The notes under the pieces: generated by a model
Seen by the model: only the letters and a program-made list of their open reading frames with translations
What the model was told of the DNA's origin: nothing
Databases searched by the model: none
Translations under genes and position numbers: made by a program
Assembly (NCBI RefSeq): GCF_034190915.1
Contig: NW_026947485.1
Span: 36,717,519 to 36,781,518, forward strand
Length of the DNA stretch: 64,000 nucleotides
Direction: 5' to 3'
From: Cavia porcellus
Lineage: Eukaryota; Chordata; Mammalia; Rodentia; Caviidae
Shown: positions 43,434 to 54,350 of the stretch, one piece after another
Layout of the letters: every line of letters begins with the position of its first letter
Position numbering within the stretch: the stretch's first letter is position 1

Positions 43434-45684
43434 GTCTTATGAACCATCAGATTTTTAGGTCTGCTGAACTGTACTCAGCAAAGGTTCGGTGCTCATAGCA
43501 GTGTTAGGGCCTTTCCAATCTCAACTATATACTCTCCAGGCTTCAGATAAATGAAAACTCAGCTCGCCTTATGAAAATCCCCTGACTTCTTATCAGAGAG
43601 AAATGTGCGTTTGATAAATGAACTGGCCCTAATAAAGGGAACTACTAGAGCTGTGCTCTAGAAGATTCTATTCCATCCTGCTTCCTGGTAGCAATGCTGA
43701 CTTGAGTGTATCACTGAATTCAGTTTTCTCATTAGAATATTGAAGGAGATAACTTTCTGTCTCTGTCTAATTTTAACAGTTTATGATCCTAAAATCTATC
43801 TACAAATTAAGCCTGACCGTGGTCTCTGCCCATCTTCTCTACATTGGTAGGTTTTGCTTGTGCACGGAATCTAAACAACATCACCCATCAGTTCTCAGTA
43901 AGTTGCAGAGCATCTTCTGGGTTGGAAAAAACATTGGTGGAGTCTTCCTTTCCTAGGATTCAATGTGAGCTGAATAAAGAGCTATCCTAGCCCTACATTA
44001 TCTTCTATGTAAAGACAATGATGTTTTGTGTCATTCTATTTATGAGATTTTTCTCTCTCATCAGCAAACTGCCATCTTTATGTAAGTATCCTCAAGTCCA
44101 ACCTGAAAAACCCAGTCTCTACTGTCTTCCACAAATGTCATGCGGTGGAGGAGATTTCCTTTCCCATTCCACCTGCTCTACCTTGGCAGCTATCTACTGT
44201 ACGTGACAGTAGTCAGAGCACAGCAGCTCAGGGCCCCGCCTGGAAGAAGAGAAATGGAGTAGGAGACAGAAGATACTTCTGGAGCCTCCAAGATTGCTAT
44301 GAAGTAATAATCCCTGAATCCAATGACCTAGTAGTCCAAAAGTGAAGCCTTGAGAACACATACCATTCCCAGTGGAAACCTACGGATGGAACCTTTAGTA
44401 TACAGATGCTCCTCTGACCACGCTATGCCTTGCATGGGCACCTTTCTTCCCTGGACCTTGATCCCCTGCTATCTAAAGTGGGGTGCATGATTCTAGCTCT
44501 TCCCCCGACCCATGAACTCAGGGCTGTTGATAGGACAAATAAGATCAAAACTGAAAGGACAAAAGTTCGCTGAATGCAAGGTGGCGGCATGGGTGCTGAG
44601 ATAATTAGTTTTTCTGTACTGACAAACTGAAAATACACACACAGAAACTTTCTTTTCAGGTGAGGAGGCTGTTAAAAGATACCGTGATCTCCTTGTTCAC
44701 CCCTAGAGTTTCTTTGTGTTGTCCTGAAGGAAGGGGGGGTAACAGATTGACTATACAGTTGCTATTTTAGTATCAGAGGAGCCAGGCTTGTTGATTGCAG
44801 AGATTGTTATCTCTTTTAGGGCTCAATGAAGGTGACTTTCAAATCTTTTGTTAAACCAGAGGCTCCCTTTCTGCTAGTGCTCAGTCCAGGCAAAACCTGA
44901 GACAGTGAGGATCAAGACCGGTTGGAGGGGGTTGCTGTGTGAAAGATGCCCTGAGAACTAAGAGAAGAACCCAGCAGATTCTCTGAAAAACAACAATGGT
45001 GGAAAAGGAAACAAGGTAAAGAGTTTCAATGCCGCTCCCTATAGCACAATATAACAGATGTCCAGAAGGAATCTGTATGAGTTCTTTTTAATCATATTGC
45101 CTTTATCTTCTCTGGATCTCTCCAGAGAACCTGTGACTGAGAAAGAAGGATTATAAAGCTAGAGTCATAGATTTTCCATTGGTGCCAGTGGACCTAGACA
45201 CTGCCACAGAGGGAAGGGCTAAAGGAGGGACAGTGAGCCATTCAGATAATTCCCAAAGATGTGGTTTTGTCTCCGGAGCAAGGAAGAAGCTGTAGGAAGG
45301 AAGGCAGGAAAAAAAAAAATAATAAGGGCATGATGATGATCCCACAGACGAAAGGCTTCCGGGACAAGAATGTACTTCCGGGACAAGTCCATGTACTCCT
45401 GGACTCAGTCCCTCATTCCAATGCTTTCTGAACAGGAGACCTGGATGGCACTCTGAGCCTGCTGTTCTTTATACCCAGTCTAGTCCTTACCATTCTGCTG
45501 TCCTCAAATCTTTGTCTTCCCTCTCCAGGTTCCCTGGTGTCTCCAGTTTCCACTCTACCACCAAAATGCAAAGCCAGGTTCTTTTGAGAAGAACTTTGAG
45601 GACAACTCTGGACTCTCTTGCAAGCTTGCATCTCTGTAGAGCCACAGAGCATGCACAGTCCCCTGAGAGAGAGGCCTTAAAGTG
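43434..45684. other. Unique DNA, no gene supported
   Basis: About 2.2 kb of single-copy DNA. A near-exact short direct repeat, CTTCCGGGACAAG, occurs twice at 45356-45368 and 45375-45387; each copy carries an ETS-like CTTCCGG core. No exon is recognised. Confidence 0.4.
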
Positions 45685-45869
45685 ATATCATCTGCCTAGG
45701 GTGAAGACACAAACCTGGAATCCCAACACTCTGGGAGTCTAAAGCAGAAAGATCACAATTTAAGCCCAGCCTACCCAACTTAGTAATTTTGTGAGAACTT
45801 ATCTCAAAATAAAAATAAACGGGGTCTGGATATATAGCATAATGCAAAGACCCTGGGTTGCAAATTCCA

Positions 45870-45874
<5 letters not shown>
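45685..45874 (+). mobile_element. B1-dID dimeric SINE
   Basis: B1 half: 'aaacctggaatcccaacact', 'ctgggagtctaaagcagaaa', 'aacttatctcaaaataaaaa'. ID half: 'gggtctggatatatagcata', 'aagaccctgggttgcaaatt'. It runs into a GA microsatellite where the tail should be. Confidence 0.8.

Positions 45875-45914
<40 letters not shown>
45875..45914. repeat. (GA)20 microsatellite
   Basis: Uninterrupted GA run directly after the ID half of a B1-dID. Confidence 0.97.
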
Positions 45915-45917
<3 letters not shown>

Positions 45918-47769
45918 AGAGGTAGTGGGGGAATCATTTTGTTTACTGAAAGCAATGAAGTGTTTTTTCAAGATCCAATTTCTACCCTAGAGCCTGGAGT
46001 ATTCCATCTTTGAAGCTCCCAGTGGGGCCAGGGATGAGGTTGTGGCAGAGAGAGGGCATCAGTAAGAGTCAAATCTAGAATACTTTGCTTTTACTCGTCC
46101 TCTGGAGCTGGCCTCTGGGAGTTGTTTGGGGTAGGGGAATGTTGGCAACTATTGAAATGTGAGCTCACGGGCTCACCTGGCCCTTTAGGGTACCACTGGC
46201 CTTCAAGTTTGATGCCTTTGATGGCTGAGTCCTCTTCCTGCCTCTCAATCAAACACTACCCTTGGTGCCAGGATCTGTCTTTAACAACTCCCTCTGCAAG
46301 TCAATAAAATGTCAATTTAGTTCCTTTGTTAAGTCTTAAATCTGTGTATAACCTCTGCTTTCCTATGCTTGCTATATAGAGCTCATGTTTGCCGTCTGTT
46401 CCGGCTCCTGCTCTCCCCCACTTCCTCAGACAGGCACCTGCCCTGGCATAGGACGGGTTGGTAGAAGTCCTTGGGATGAGAAGATTAGAAAACAGAGCCA
46501 CCAGGCTTCTCTAATTTCTTATGACACTGGAACCCCAAGCAAACCAGCTGAAAACTATCAGTTGCTGCTGCATTTTTTAACCAGACTCTTTCTAACTAGA
46601 CACTAAATATGATAGCTGCTTCCAGAACCCTGGCACTGCCTTGTTTCTTGTCTGTACACAAGCCTTGTTTTCAAGCCTCTTTTCTATGCTGGGAATTCCC
46701 TTTAGGTGACTCCTTTTCTTCTGCTTGCAATCCAAGAATTAGGATCCATGCAAGGGGTACCGTGGGTTCAGATACCCCTTAATGACTTAGGGCTCCCATC
46801 TTGCTGTCTATTGTCTCCATTAACCTTGTCCTCTAGCGCCATCAGCTACATGACCCTTCTCTTTCTTTCATCCTGAGGAGGAAATCACAAGAAGCCTCAG
46901 GAGTTTAATGGGGGAGCTCTAGGAACCTCACTGTGTTCCTCCTCGAGGGTTAGCATGCCTTTTCCCTGAGCCCACCCCATCCTTGTGTTTCCCTTCAGCA
47001 GTCTCCCTTCTGTCAGGCAAGAACTCTTGCTTGTTGCTACTACAACAGGCAGGGAGAAAGCAGGAAAATGCTTAAGACAAGACAGCTCTTTCATTAGCTA
47101 CAACAAAGGAAACTACTTTCTGCCCTGCTCTTCATGGTGCTAACCTAGGACCTGGCAGAACCTGCAATCAAATCAGCTTTACTTCATAGCGAGCTCCCTT
47201 GGGAGGCAGACTCCTTCACCAAAAGCAATTTCCCTAAGACTCAGTTGGTGAGAAGCCAAGTCACCATTTGGCAAAATTAAATCAATGAATTTACTCTTGT
47301 GTGAATTGCTTTTTGGTGAATTTTCTTGGGACCCCTGTGCCCTAACCTATGCTCAAAATCATCACACAGAAGAAAAAGATTACTTTCCCCTTAAAGTTCT
47401 AAGAGTCTGTACTGAAGAGAGGGCTGAGGAAGTGGACAGAGAAGCCACTTCCTATTTAGGGACCACTTGCTGGGTTCTGGGGGCTTGATATGTCTGATCC
47501 CATTTCACCTTCCACAACATAGTTTCATAGGTGGAAAAACTAAAACTCGAGCAGAATATGACCTGCCCACAGTTTCTGGCTTCAGAGCTCCACACTTTCC
47601 TTATGTTGTCATCCACTTTTCTTGCAGCCTCAACTTAAAGGAAACTGCTCTTAAGGCCCACAGAAGCAAGATCCACATTGTCATTCTGTGACTTGCCCAC
47701 ATCCAGTCCAGGCCCCCTTCCCTCCACTTAATACCAAAGAGCAAAAAAGAGATCTGTGATGGTCTCCTC
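45915..47769. other. Unique DNA, no gene supported
   Basis: Single-copy DNA with open frames under 80 codons. Nothing is recognised. Confidence 0.45.
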
Positions 47770-47890
47770 TGTGCCCATCATGGTCACACGTACTTATCCT
47801 CATAACCACCCACCTATGGGGCCAGGAAAGCCAGACCAGGGCAGTTTATCACTCTCCCAGGGTCACAGGATTTCCAAGTGGCAGGAACAG
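47770..47890 (-). repeat. MIR SINE fragment
   Basis: 'cttatcctcataaccaccca', 'cctatggggccaggaaagcc', 'tctcccagggtcacaggatt' and 'tccaagtggcaggaacaggt' read as reverse MIR (cataacaaccctatgagg ... aggtcacacagctagtaagtggcagagc). Confidence 0.6.
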
Positions 47891-48679
47891 GTTGTCCAGC
47901 TATAATATCACTTGCTTTCCTCCTAGTAGTGTGTGTGCTTGAGTCTTAAAATGCATTTAGTTCTGCACCTCTATCTTACAAGTTAATGAATGAAGGAGAA
48001 TGAGCTAGGGATTGGCCTGGTATCACAACAGACTAAGGCTTTGGGTTCTCCAATGGAACACATGATCTCCTGTCTACCAATATGTCAAGACTTGGTGTCT
48101 CTGGCCTTAACATGTGGTCCTCTTCCCTGAACTTCTAAGGATGGAGGCCTTGCCTGTTTCCAAACTTCCCTCTAGGACCACGGTTCCTCTAAGGCCTCTC
48201 CAGAATCCTTCTAAGGTTTCAGTTCCATCTTCCACAAGCAGTATTCAATATGAGTGATGGAGGGACTTTTATCAAAGGGGGCAGAAGGAACCACACTCAG
48301 AGAGTTGAGAGGTGGATGTGCCACAACTCACTGAAATGTCAGCCCCACCCCCAGGCTAGTGGCTACAGATTCCAGCAGCATTGGTATCCATCACAGGCTG
48401 CCTAACTTGCTTTCAGCATCTGAAATCTGTCTTGGATAGGGTGCTGCCAACTAACCCATCAGCTAGAGAGAATCAGATTTGAGGTTGGAATTGCCCTAGG
48501 ATCCACATAAACATGACAACATTTTATAGGAGAGTGAGGGGCCCAGGAGCTGGAAGTGAACAAACTCTGACTCAAAGAGAAAAGGCAATCAGGAAAGAAT
48601 AGTAAATCCATAATTCTTTGAGCTCCTTGGTTTCTGTTAAGGAAATTAAATCTTAAGACCCACTCTCTCTCTCTATCTC
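47891..48679. other. Unique DNA, no feature recognised
   Basis: Single-copy sequence. Confidence 0.4.
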
Positions 48680-48870
48680 TGTCTCCCTGGATTGAACCTA
48701 GGGCCTTCTCACTGAGCAATATTCATGGTGTTTTGTTTTGTTTTGTTTTGTTTTGTTTTGTTTTGTTTTGTTTTGTTTGAGACAGAGTCTTTCTGAATTC
48801 CTTACACTCTTCCTGTCTCAGCTTCACAGAGTTCTGGGATCACAGCATGAACTACCACAGATGGCTTCCT
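48680..48870 (-). mobile_element. B1-dID dimeric SINE with expanded (TTTTG)n linker
   Basis: Reversed ID part ('ccctggattgaacctagggc', 'cttctcactgagcaata'), then (GTTTT)n at 48730-48778, then reversed B1 ('gagacagagtctttctgaat', 'gttctgggatcacagcatga'). The linker between the halves has become a pentanucleotide repeat. Confidence 0.65.
48730..48778. repeat. (TTTTG)n pentanucleotide
   Basis: Nearly ten GTTTT units between the ID and B1 halves of the SINE. Confidence 0.95.
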
Positions 48871-49089
48871 TTTCTTAAGTATCTCTCAAATTTCTTGTCT
48901 CCTTCCTTGTCACAAAGCCATCTTTATCTCTTGTGTTCTTGGATTAGGAGATATTGAAAGCTAACTAAATGTCTCCTTTGTCTTAAGTATCATCTCTTGC
49001 AATTTTCTTTCCACATGCCAACAGGAGAGTCTATCTAAAATTGAAGTCTAAGGCCATTTGCTTAGAGGCAAAGTCTCCACATTGTCAGG

Positions 49090-49730
49090 TGTTGTAGTTA
49101 GGGTTTACAAGGGAAAAGACACATAATTTATAAGATTATTTTATAATATTCACCCAAAGAGTCAAATGCAGAAGAGTGCAGAAGCTCTGACCACACCCTA
49201 GAGACCCAAAGAGTCTAACTGAGGGCCTGGATCTAACATCAGTGTTCTTCATGGGCCCATCTGAACACCTAGTGCCCATGGCAATGTCCTCCATGAGTCC
49301 ATCTGGAGGCCTAGAGCCTATGACAATGTCTCATGCAACATTGTACCAAGGATCTGCCTGGAAAGGCCCAAAGGCCAGTGGTGGAAGCTAGAAAGTCTGC
49401 ATCAGCAGGGTGAAGGATCTGTGCCAGTGGGCTCAGAGATCTTCCATGGAGCCAGGAAATAACATTCAAGGTAAGGATCAGAGCTCCCCTGAAAAGAGCT
49501 GCAGCCATCCTTGGGGACAGCAAGGTTCTAAGATCCTCTGACAATGAGAACAGCTGAGTTCATATTAGGAAAACCAGTTTGACAACCTTCTCCAGGAAAA
49601 TCAAAGTACACCATCTTCCCCTCCAGTTCTTTTTTATAATGTTGGCAATAATTTTCAGGTGGGTCTTCCACACCCAGCAGCATGTTGATTCAGCTGATGT
49701 TACAAGTTGACCATTAGTTAATCCACCATA
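49090..49730 (-). mobile_element. ERVL-like solo LTR with ~42 bp internal tandem repeats (copy 2)
   Basis: It begins TGTTGTAGTTAGGG and ends near AATCCACCA. The flanks TCAGG (49085-49089) and CCAGG (49731-49735) match at 4 of 5. Collinear with 30846-31584. Internal units end 'catctgaacacctag' (49271) and 'catctggaggcctag' (49313), giving a period of about 42 bp, with a third partial unit following. Read on the minus strand it would end ...CTAACTACAACA, as many ERVL/MaLR LTRs do. No internal viral sequence is attached. Confidence 0.6.
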
Positions 49731-49739
49731 CCAGGAATG

Positions 49740-50335
49740 CATAAGATATATTAGGGTGTAGAAAAAAATACAACATATAATTCCTTTCACTGATTTGAGG
49801 TAAACCTCAGCTATACCAAATCATATTAATCATGATCATTGATTCACAATACATCTAATCTTTGGTCCTTCATTCATGTACATATATTTGCATGTAAGTG
49901 TTCATAAATCCATTGTCCAGCCTGAAGGCTAGAACCTTGACAATAATTTCTATCGATATATTCAGAAATCCTATCCCATCCTACTGCTACCACTACCCAA
50001 GTTATCCACCACCCTGAGCCACATTGCTGCCTTACTTTTAGTACAGTATTAACATATCTATATCTATATATATATATATATATATATTTCTTTAAAATAT
50101 GTAGAGTACTCTTTTCATTCTAGTTGCTTTAAGCAGTGTGCTATATGTAATATTCTGATCTTTCCTTTATTTTAACATTGTCAGTGCTCATTCATATTGC
50201 TGCACATCACAGAATTCATTCATTTGGACTGCTGCGTAATATTCTTTTCTCATGCCTATACCTCAACTTATTATTCTGCTCTTGTGTTGATGAGTATTTG
50301 AGTTATTTTCATTAATAAATGCAATTAAAATGTTT
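49740..50335 (-). mobile_element. Old L1, 3' segment of a twin-primed insertion (minus strand)
   Basis: The plus strand reads the reverse L1 3' end: 'gttgatgagtatttgagtta' is the reverse of the 'cccatcaacag' block, and 'ttggactgctgcgtaatatt' is the reverse of the 'atactactcagcaataaa' block. On the minus strand it starts at the 'attcataatagcc' equivalent (near 50330), the coordinate where the inverted partner at 50337-50945 stops. Confidence 0.6.
50055..50088. repeat. (TA)n/(TATC)n microsatellite
   Basis: TATC units grading into an AT run within the L1. Confidence 0.9.
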
Positions 50336-50336
50336 T

Positions 50337-50770
50337 TAAGATTTAAGTGCAAATGCAAAACTCAGTAGCCAAGATAGTCTTAAAACATGTGTATAGACAT
50401 ATATATTTTATTTAAAGGAGTCATATAACTTACACAGGATATCAGAACATATAAAAGAATAGTAAAATTCAAGTAAAAGAAGACAAATTATCCAATAAGA
50501 AATGGAAAAAGATTCAACTATTTCACAAAGAAAAATGTCCAAACAGATAGTAAATCTATGAAGTGAAATTCAAAATCATTAACCTTAAAAGAAATGCAAA
50601 AAAAAAAAAAAGGGTGAGCTACAACCTCAGCCAGTACAATAATGAAAAGTAGAACTATTGATGATACTAAGTGTTGGTGAAAATGTAGAGAACCTAGAAC
50701 TCTCAAACCTTCTGGTATGAGTACAAATTGGCTCAACTACTTCAGAAAACTGGCATTATCTATCCATGTT

Positions 50771-50837
<67 letters not shown>

Positions 50838-50945
50838 CTGTATGTTTTACCAATTCTACTAGATATACATAAAGAAAATTTTCAAATATACTCTAAAAAA
50901 TGTGTATACAAATATTTTTAGGAGAACTATTAACCATAGTTTGGT
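50337..50945 (+). mobile_element. Old L1, inverted 5' segment of the same insertion
   Basis: Sense ORF2 C-terminal landmarks: 'aaagaaatgcaaa', 'actaagtgttggtgaaaatg', 'tagagaacctagaactctca', 'acttcagaaaactggcatta', then after a microsatellite 'atacaaatatttttaggaga'. The last point ('gagaactattaaccatag') equals the 'agcattattcataatag' coordinate that starts the minus-strand partner. Frames are broken. Confidence 0.6.
50772..50838. repeat. (CA)n-(TA)n compound microsatellite
   Basis: About 22 CA units followed by about 10 TA units, lying within the L1 just before the expected 'ttaccat..' block. Confidence 0.95.
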
Positions 50946-51501
50946 GCCAGGTATAAGTTCTTCAGATAGATATAGTAATCATTCCTCAGGTTCACCAAAG
51001 ATTTGGTTTCAGGCCCTCCTGCAGATAACAAAATCTGTGCATGTTCAAATTCCTTATATAAAGTGGCATAATATTTGTGTATAGTCTACACATAAAAACA
51101 TATGTACATTAAATCATCTCTGGATGACTTACAATCTTACAATCCTAATACGATACAAATGCTACATAAATAGTTGTTAAACTTTATCATTTAGACAATA
51201 ATGACAAGAAAGACATGTCATTACAGATGCAATTATTTAAGTGTTTTTGACCATTGGGTGGTTAAATCCATGGATGCAGAATCTATAAATATAGTGGGCT
51301 GAATGCAAATACATACCCTCCTTCAGGATATCAACATCAAGCTGTAAGAGAACAGAACTCTTCCCGACAGTGTATGGCATGGCTATTTCTGAGTATTGCG
51401 CATTCTACAGAGACAAACCCAGTTTCATGGGGAAAAGCTATTGTGCTACTAGACTTGAGACTCCAATGCTAAATAGCAACAAAGTAGACTTTAAGTAAAA
51501 A

Positions 51502-51505
<4 letters not shown>
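50946..51505. other. AT-rich DNA, nothing recognised
   Basis: Single-copy or too decayed to classify. Confidence 0.35.

Positions 51506-51541
<36 letters not shown>
51506..51541. repeat. (TA)n microsatellite
   Basis: About 18 TA units after an A-rich run. Confidence 0.95.
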
Positions 51542-51547
<6 letters not shown>

Positions 51548-51625
51548 CCATGTATTCAACATTGGATTAATCTGAATTCCTGGTTCTGAGCCACTGACAA
51601 CATTTTTCCATAGATAGTTTGTATG

Positions 51626-51648
51626 CTCATTCATTCATTCATTCATTC
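51626..51648. repeat. (TCAT)n microsatellite
   Basis: Five to six TCAT units next to the start of an L1M fragment. Confidence 0.9.
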
Positions 51649-52140
51649 TCTAGTTTTTACTCACCATCCAACTCAAATATCTAGACTAATATGGATGACA
51701 TATTTGTTTATTCTTCACCCAGCCTGGACCACTCCGTCACCCCTCACCTCTGCCAAGTGATGATCATAATGCTAAACCTTGTACTCTTTTCTTTGCTTTG
51801 TTTCTCAGCAGTATCACCTAAAAATGTATGCCTCTGTTGCTTATTTTATAGTTTTGATTTTGAGGTTTAGTGTGATCCTTCTGAGATCTGCTTTCTCCTG
51901 CTCATTGTATTTCAGTGTTACCATGTTACCAGGCATAGTACATTTATTTCCATTTCCGTTATCATGAAACCTTCTATTTAGTCAAAAGACCATAACTTAT
52001 TTACCCATTTTTTTCCTCCATGGACTTGTGACTTTTTCCAAATAGTGTTGCTCTGAACACTCTTCTTCATGTCCTAGGATGCATCATTTCTCATAGTGAT
52101 TGCTAAGGTTACAGTATGTTTCTGGACATGTAATTTTTGA
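51649..52140 (-). mobile_element. Old L1M 3' fragment
   Basis: 'gatccttctgagatctgctt', 'gctcattgtatttcagtgtt', 'cataacttatttacccattt' and 'tagtgttgctctgaacactc' follow the reverse L1M 3' end. It is degraded. Confidence 0.55.
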
Positions 52141-53265
52141 AAGATGATAGCAACGATAATAAGCATGTGCTGGTGATAGCTGATATTTGTCTGATGCGTT
52201 ACCTGTCTCAAAGCTCTACCTAATTAGACAACTCTAGTCCAGGCAGGTCAGCCACAGGGTTAGAAAGTAGCAAAATCCACCTTCCTCAGACTTAGTTTAG
52301 TGCATTATTCTGGTCTACTCTAGGGCCTTGGGGGTTAATTAGCATCTCTAACTATGAAACCTAGTTATTTCACAATACACCATAAAAAATGAGTGAGACC
52401 TGTTATGTCAGTGAACATTTGAGGAAACTGAGACATATGAAATGACCAGAAGAGGGCAGTCAGGTCTGGTACCACCCAAAGATTCCTTCTCCATTCTCAA
52501 ACTGAAGATGAGAGCTTGTAGGGCCTAAGATGGTCAGGGCTGCCTGGGAGGCAGAATTCCACCTAGTAAAATCCACCTGGATGAGAGGGGTCATCCTTCT
52601 GTCTTCCATGCTATGTGGCTCTCTCGGTTCACACATCACTCTTGCCCTGCAGGACCACACTCATTGTGTGGCAGAATGCCAGCCCTTCTCCACTCTCTAG
52701 CCCCATCACTGAATAATGATACCAGCTAAGTGATGGGATGGTGCCAGCAACCTCCTAGCAAACCCTCCCCAAGGAGCTGGATCAATAACACTTAGCTGCT
52801 CCTTTTCAGTTTGGCAAGCGGGAAGCAGGAAACCCGGCCTGGGCCTTTCCCTCAGGGAGATGCTGCTCTGACACCCTCCACTACCACCACACCCCCGGCA
52901 TTTTCAGCTTCCAATACAGAAGAAAGTAATGTGTCCCACAAGGAATCAATCTCCTCTATTCATAGTCTAGGGCTACCCATCTCCACTAGAATGTGATTGT
53001 CATGCTCACCTTCAGGAAAAGGCTCTTTTCCTAAAAGTTCAGGTCTGGGAAGCCTATAGCACTCAGGGAATCCCTGGATCCATCAGCCATCTTACCACCT
53101 AGAGCTGTTTGATTTGGGTTAGGGGAGAACAAAGAGAAAGAGGAAGTACCTTATACCTACGTGACCCAATCAACAATTTGTCATATACTGGTGTCCCATT
53201 TAGACATGATTGGGTCCAAACTGGCTCAAGAATCACATCCATCTTGTCCTTAGAGGTCCTGCAGA
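52141..53265. other. Unique DNA, one weak CTCF-like site
   Basis: Single-copy DNA. CCAGAAGAGGGC at 52446-52457 matches the CTCF core CCASYAGRKGGC at 11 of 12 positions. No gene is seen. Confidence 0.4.
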
Positions 53266-53267
53266 GT

Positions 53268-53610
53268 TGAAGGAGTAATGACAGCCAATACTCACAAAGT
53301 GCTTCTAAGCCCTTATCTTATGATTCTCAGAGTATGTATTCTTTTTCTTTTTTTTTTTTCTTTTTCATTTTTATCGGTACCAGGGATCAAACTCACAACC
53401 GCACACTTGGAAGGAAGTTGCTTATGCCGCTGAGCTAAATCCCCAGCTCCCCAGAGTATGTATTCTAACCCACAAGGTATCATCTATCATCTCCACTTTA
53501 GTGATAAGGAAAATTGAAGCACAGAGAAAAATAAAGTGACTTGCCCAGGATCACAAGTCTAGGCAGTGGAACCAAGGATTGAGGCCAATCACATAGTCTA
53601 GACTATACGA
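53268..53610 (-). repeat. MIR SINE split by an ID insertion
   Basis: The left part ('gccaatactcacaaagtgct') and right part ('catctatcatctccacttta', 'aaaattgaagcacagagaaa', 'gtgacttgcccaggatcaca', 'agtggaaccaaggattgag') form one reverse MIR when the segment 53343-53466 is removed. Confidence 0.75.
53343..53451 (-). mobile_element. ID SINE (tRNA-derived), young, perfect target duplication
   Basis: On the minus strand it reads GGAGCTGGGGATTTAGCTCA..., then 'gcggcataagc', a B-box-like 'gagtttgatccctgg' and an A-rich tail. CAGAGTATGTATTCT stands at 53328-53342 and 53452-53466, an exact 15-bp duplication. It shares the unusual 'cggcataagc' A-box loop with 53729-53818. Confidence 0.95.
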
Positions 53611-53728
53611 TTTGGACCACTCCACTAAACCACTCCATTCCTGGGGCCAGTAAAGGTCTGTAAAGGCAGGTGTTCATGGCTCTGAGTCCAAATGCTATTT
53701 ATCAATGATGTTTGAAAATGGTTTGAAT

Positions 53729-53818
53729 GCTGGGGATTTAGCTCAGCGGCATAAGCGCATCCCTTGCAAGCAGGCAGTTGTGAGTTCGATCCCCGGTACT
53801 GATAAAAAGGAAAAAGAC
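53729..53818 (+). mobile_element. ID SINE (tRNA-derived), young, perfect target duplication
   Basis: 'gctggggatttagctcagcg' (A box), 'cttgcaagcaggcag', 'tgagttcgatccccggtact' (B box close to GGTTCGANTCC), then an A-rich tail. AAAATGGTTTGAAT occurs at 53715-53728 and 53819-53832, an exact 14-bp duplication. Both Pol III boxes look usable, so it could be a transcribed source copy. It is not a tRNA gene: no 3' acceptor half. The insertion split the first bases of the MaLR LTR. Confidence 0.95.
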
Positions 53819-54216
53819 AAAATGGTTTGAATATGAATGTGTCTCCCGCAAATTCATGTGTTAAAGCCTTAGTCACCAAAGTGACATTACTGGGAGATAC
53901 TATGAACCTTTAAGAAGTGGAACCTAGTGGGATGGCCTTAGGCCATTGGGGACAGGCTCTCAAGAGGGGAATGTGAGGTCCCAGTCTCTTAGAGCCTCTC
54001 TTCCTCTGCTTCTTAATTCATGATGGGAGTGGTTTGCTCCCACACACGTTCCCTATCATCACCATCCAGACCAAAAGTAGAAGACACCAAAGAAATTGGG
54101 TTAACTGATATCAGACCAGAACTTCCAAAACTATGAGCAGCTAAATAAACATCTGCTTCCTTCATAAATATCCTGTCACAAGTACTTCATTATAGTGACA
54201 GAAAGCTGACTAATGC
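53819..54216 (+). mobile_element. MaLR-type solo LTR, near complete
   Basis: Its original 5' end TGGTTTGAAT began at 53719 and was split by the ID. It continues 'cccgcaaattcatgtgttaa', 'gtgggatggccttaggccat', 'agagcctctcttcctctgct', 'cagctaaataaacatctgct' (polyA signal) and ends 'aagctgactaatgca'. About 400 bp. Confidence 0.85.
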
Positions 54217-54350
54217 AGATATGATAGGCAAGTCTCTCAATCTCTGCATTTGTTAGTCTCCTTTTCCTTTTGTGAAAAATAGAGATAGTACTCATCTCAG
54301 AGGGTTATTGTAAAAACTAAAATGCAGTAAGCACAGGGTTGCTATTCACA
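54217..54350. other. Short unique spacer between two LTRs
   Basis: About 130 bp. 'gggttattgtaaaaactaaa' is weakly MIR-like. Nothing else is seen. Confidence 0.35.

Noticed and set aside
53729..53818. tRNA gene
   Set aside because: A and B boxes are present, but there is no 3' acceptor half and it has target duplications and an A-tail: it is an ID SINE.
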